46,577 nucleotides of DNA from NCBI RefSeq assembly GCF_000971985.1, contig NZ_LAQQ01000021.1, positions 1 through 46,577 on the forward strand, read 5' to 3'. Shown here piece by piece: positions 46,519 through 46,577 of the stretch (within the stretch, counting starts at the first letter, position 1; each line of letters begins with the position of its first letter). Below the pieces are notes generated by a model. The model did not search any database. It had not been told where the DNA came from and saw only the letters and a program-made list of their open reading frames with translations. The DNA comes from Paenibacillus dauci. Lineage in GTDB: Bacteria > Bacillota > Bacilli > Paenibacillales > Paenibacillaceae. The translations under genes were made by a program, and so were the position numbers.

Positions 46519-46556
46519 AAAAAAGACGCTATCCAGTGGATAACGTCTTTCTTTTT
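46519..46556 (-). terminator. terminator of the right-hand rRNA operon
   Basis: The minus strand has AAAGACGTTATCC pairing with GGATAGCGTCTTT across three bases, followed by a T run. It lies just past the 5S rRNA 3' end. Confidence 0.9.
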
Positions 46557-46561
46557 GCGTC

Positions 46562-46577
46562 GCTTGGCAACGTCCTA
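46562..46577 (-). rRNA. rrf: 5S rRNA, 3' end only
   Basis: The minus strand begins TAGGACGTTGCCAAGC, the standard 3' end of Firmicute 5S rRNA. Only 16 bases are inside the window. The rest of the operon lies to the right. Confidence 0.85.

Overview
The window looks like a Gram-positive, endospore-forming, low-to-mid GC Firmicute of the Paenibacillus type. The reasons are the conserved order of housekeeping genes (recR-yaaK-dnaX-SRP RNA; rho-murA-fba-spo0F-pyrG-rpoE-argS; serS-pdxT-pdxS-dacA-guaB), a Spo0F with a sigma-H-like promoter, the RNA polymerase delta subunit, an S-layer-homology (SLH) surface protein and strong AGGAGG ribosome binding sites. The right edge carries the 3' end of a 5S rRNA gene with its terminator. 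The left edge carries the leader and three tandem promoters of a second rRNA operon. Both are on the minus strand, so the window is the segment between two rrn operons, comparable to the rrnO-rrnA interval beside oriC in Bacillus subtilis.

Layout, left to right. 1-375: rrn leader and promoters. 376-960: gene-poor, with one degenerate ORF fragment. 970-4180 (minus): recR, yaaK, dnaX and the large SRP RNA. 4240-15281 (minus): rho, murA, fba, spo0F, pyrG (with a reiterative-transcription type attenuator), rpoE, argS, a DUF1934 gene and speE. 15494-28673: an accessory stretch with a 3-methyladenine glycosylase (plus strand), an MHYT-GGDEF-EAL c-di-GMP enzyme, a 1995-residue SLH protein with 15 Ig-like repeats and a 22-copy nonapeptide linker, and a three-gene operon of a KaiC-like ATPase, a small winged-helix protein and a GAF-LuxR regulator. 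29022-30695: ywhD, then a c-di-AMP riboswitch in front of an NlpC/P60 hydrolase. 31145-33915: a GNAT gene, a small hypothetical gene and motAB. 34107-34175: a cluster of DnaA boxes. 34254-37775: tadA, a RimJ-like GNAT, a lipoprotein and a YitT-family membrane protein. 37971-44840 (minus): tRNA-Ser(UGA), serS with a long structured leader, pdxT, pdxS, dacA and guaB with a structured leader. 45688-46305 (plus): a secreted protein with a copper-amine-oxidase-N-like domain.

Most of the window is core metabolism and information processing: recombination repair, replication, termination, wall synthesis, glycolysis, CTP, GMP and PLP synthesis, and tRNA charging. The part most likely to hold undescribed biology is 16-29 kb, where a c-di-GMP turnover enzyme, a large surface protein, and a KaiC-like/winged-helix/LuxR operon lie side by side. 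The LuxR protein has a region resembling a decayed HD-GYP domain. Other signals worth checking are the DnaA-box cluster, the serS and guaB leaders, and an unassigned inverted repeat upstream of the c-di-AMP riboswitch. All functional calls are from reading the sequence; no database search was run.
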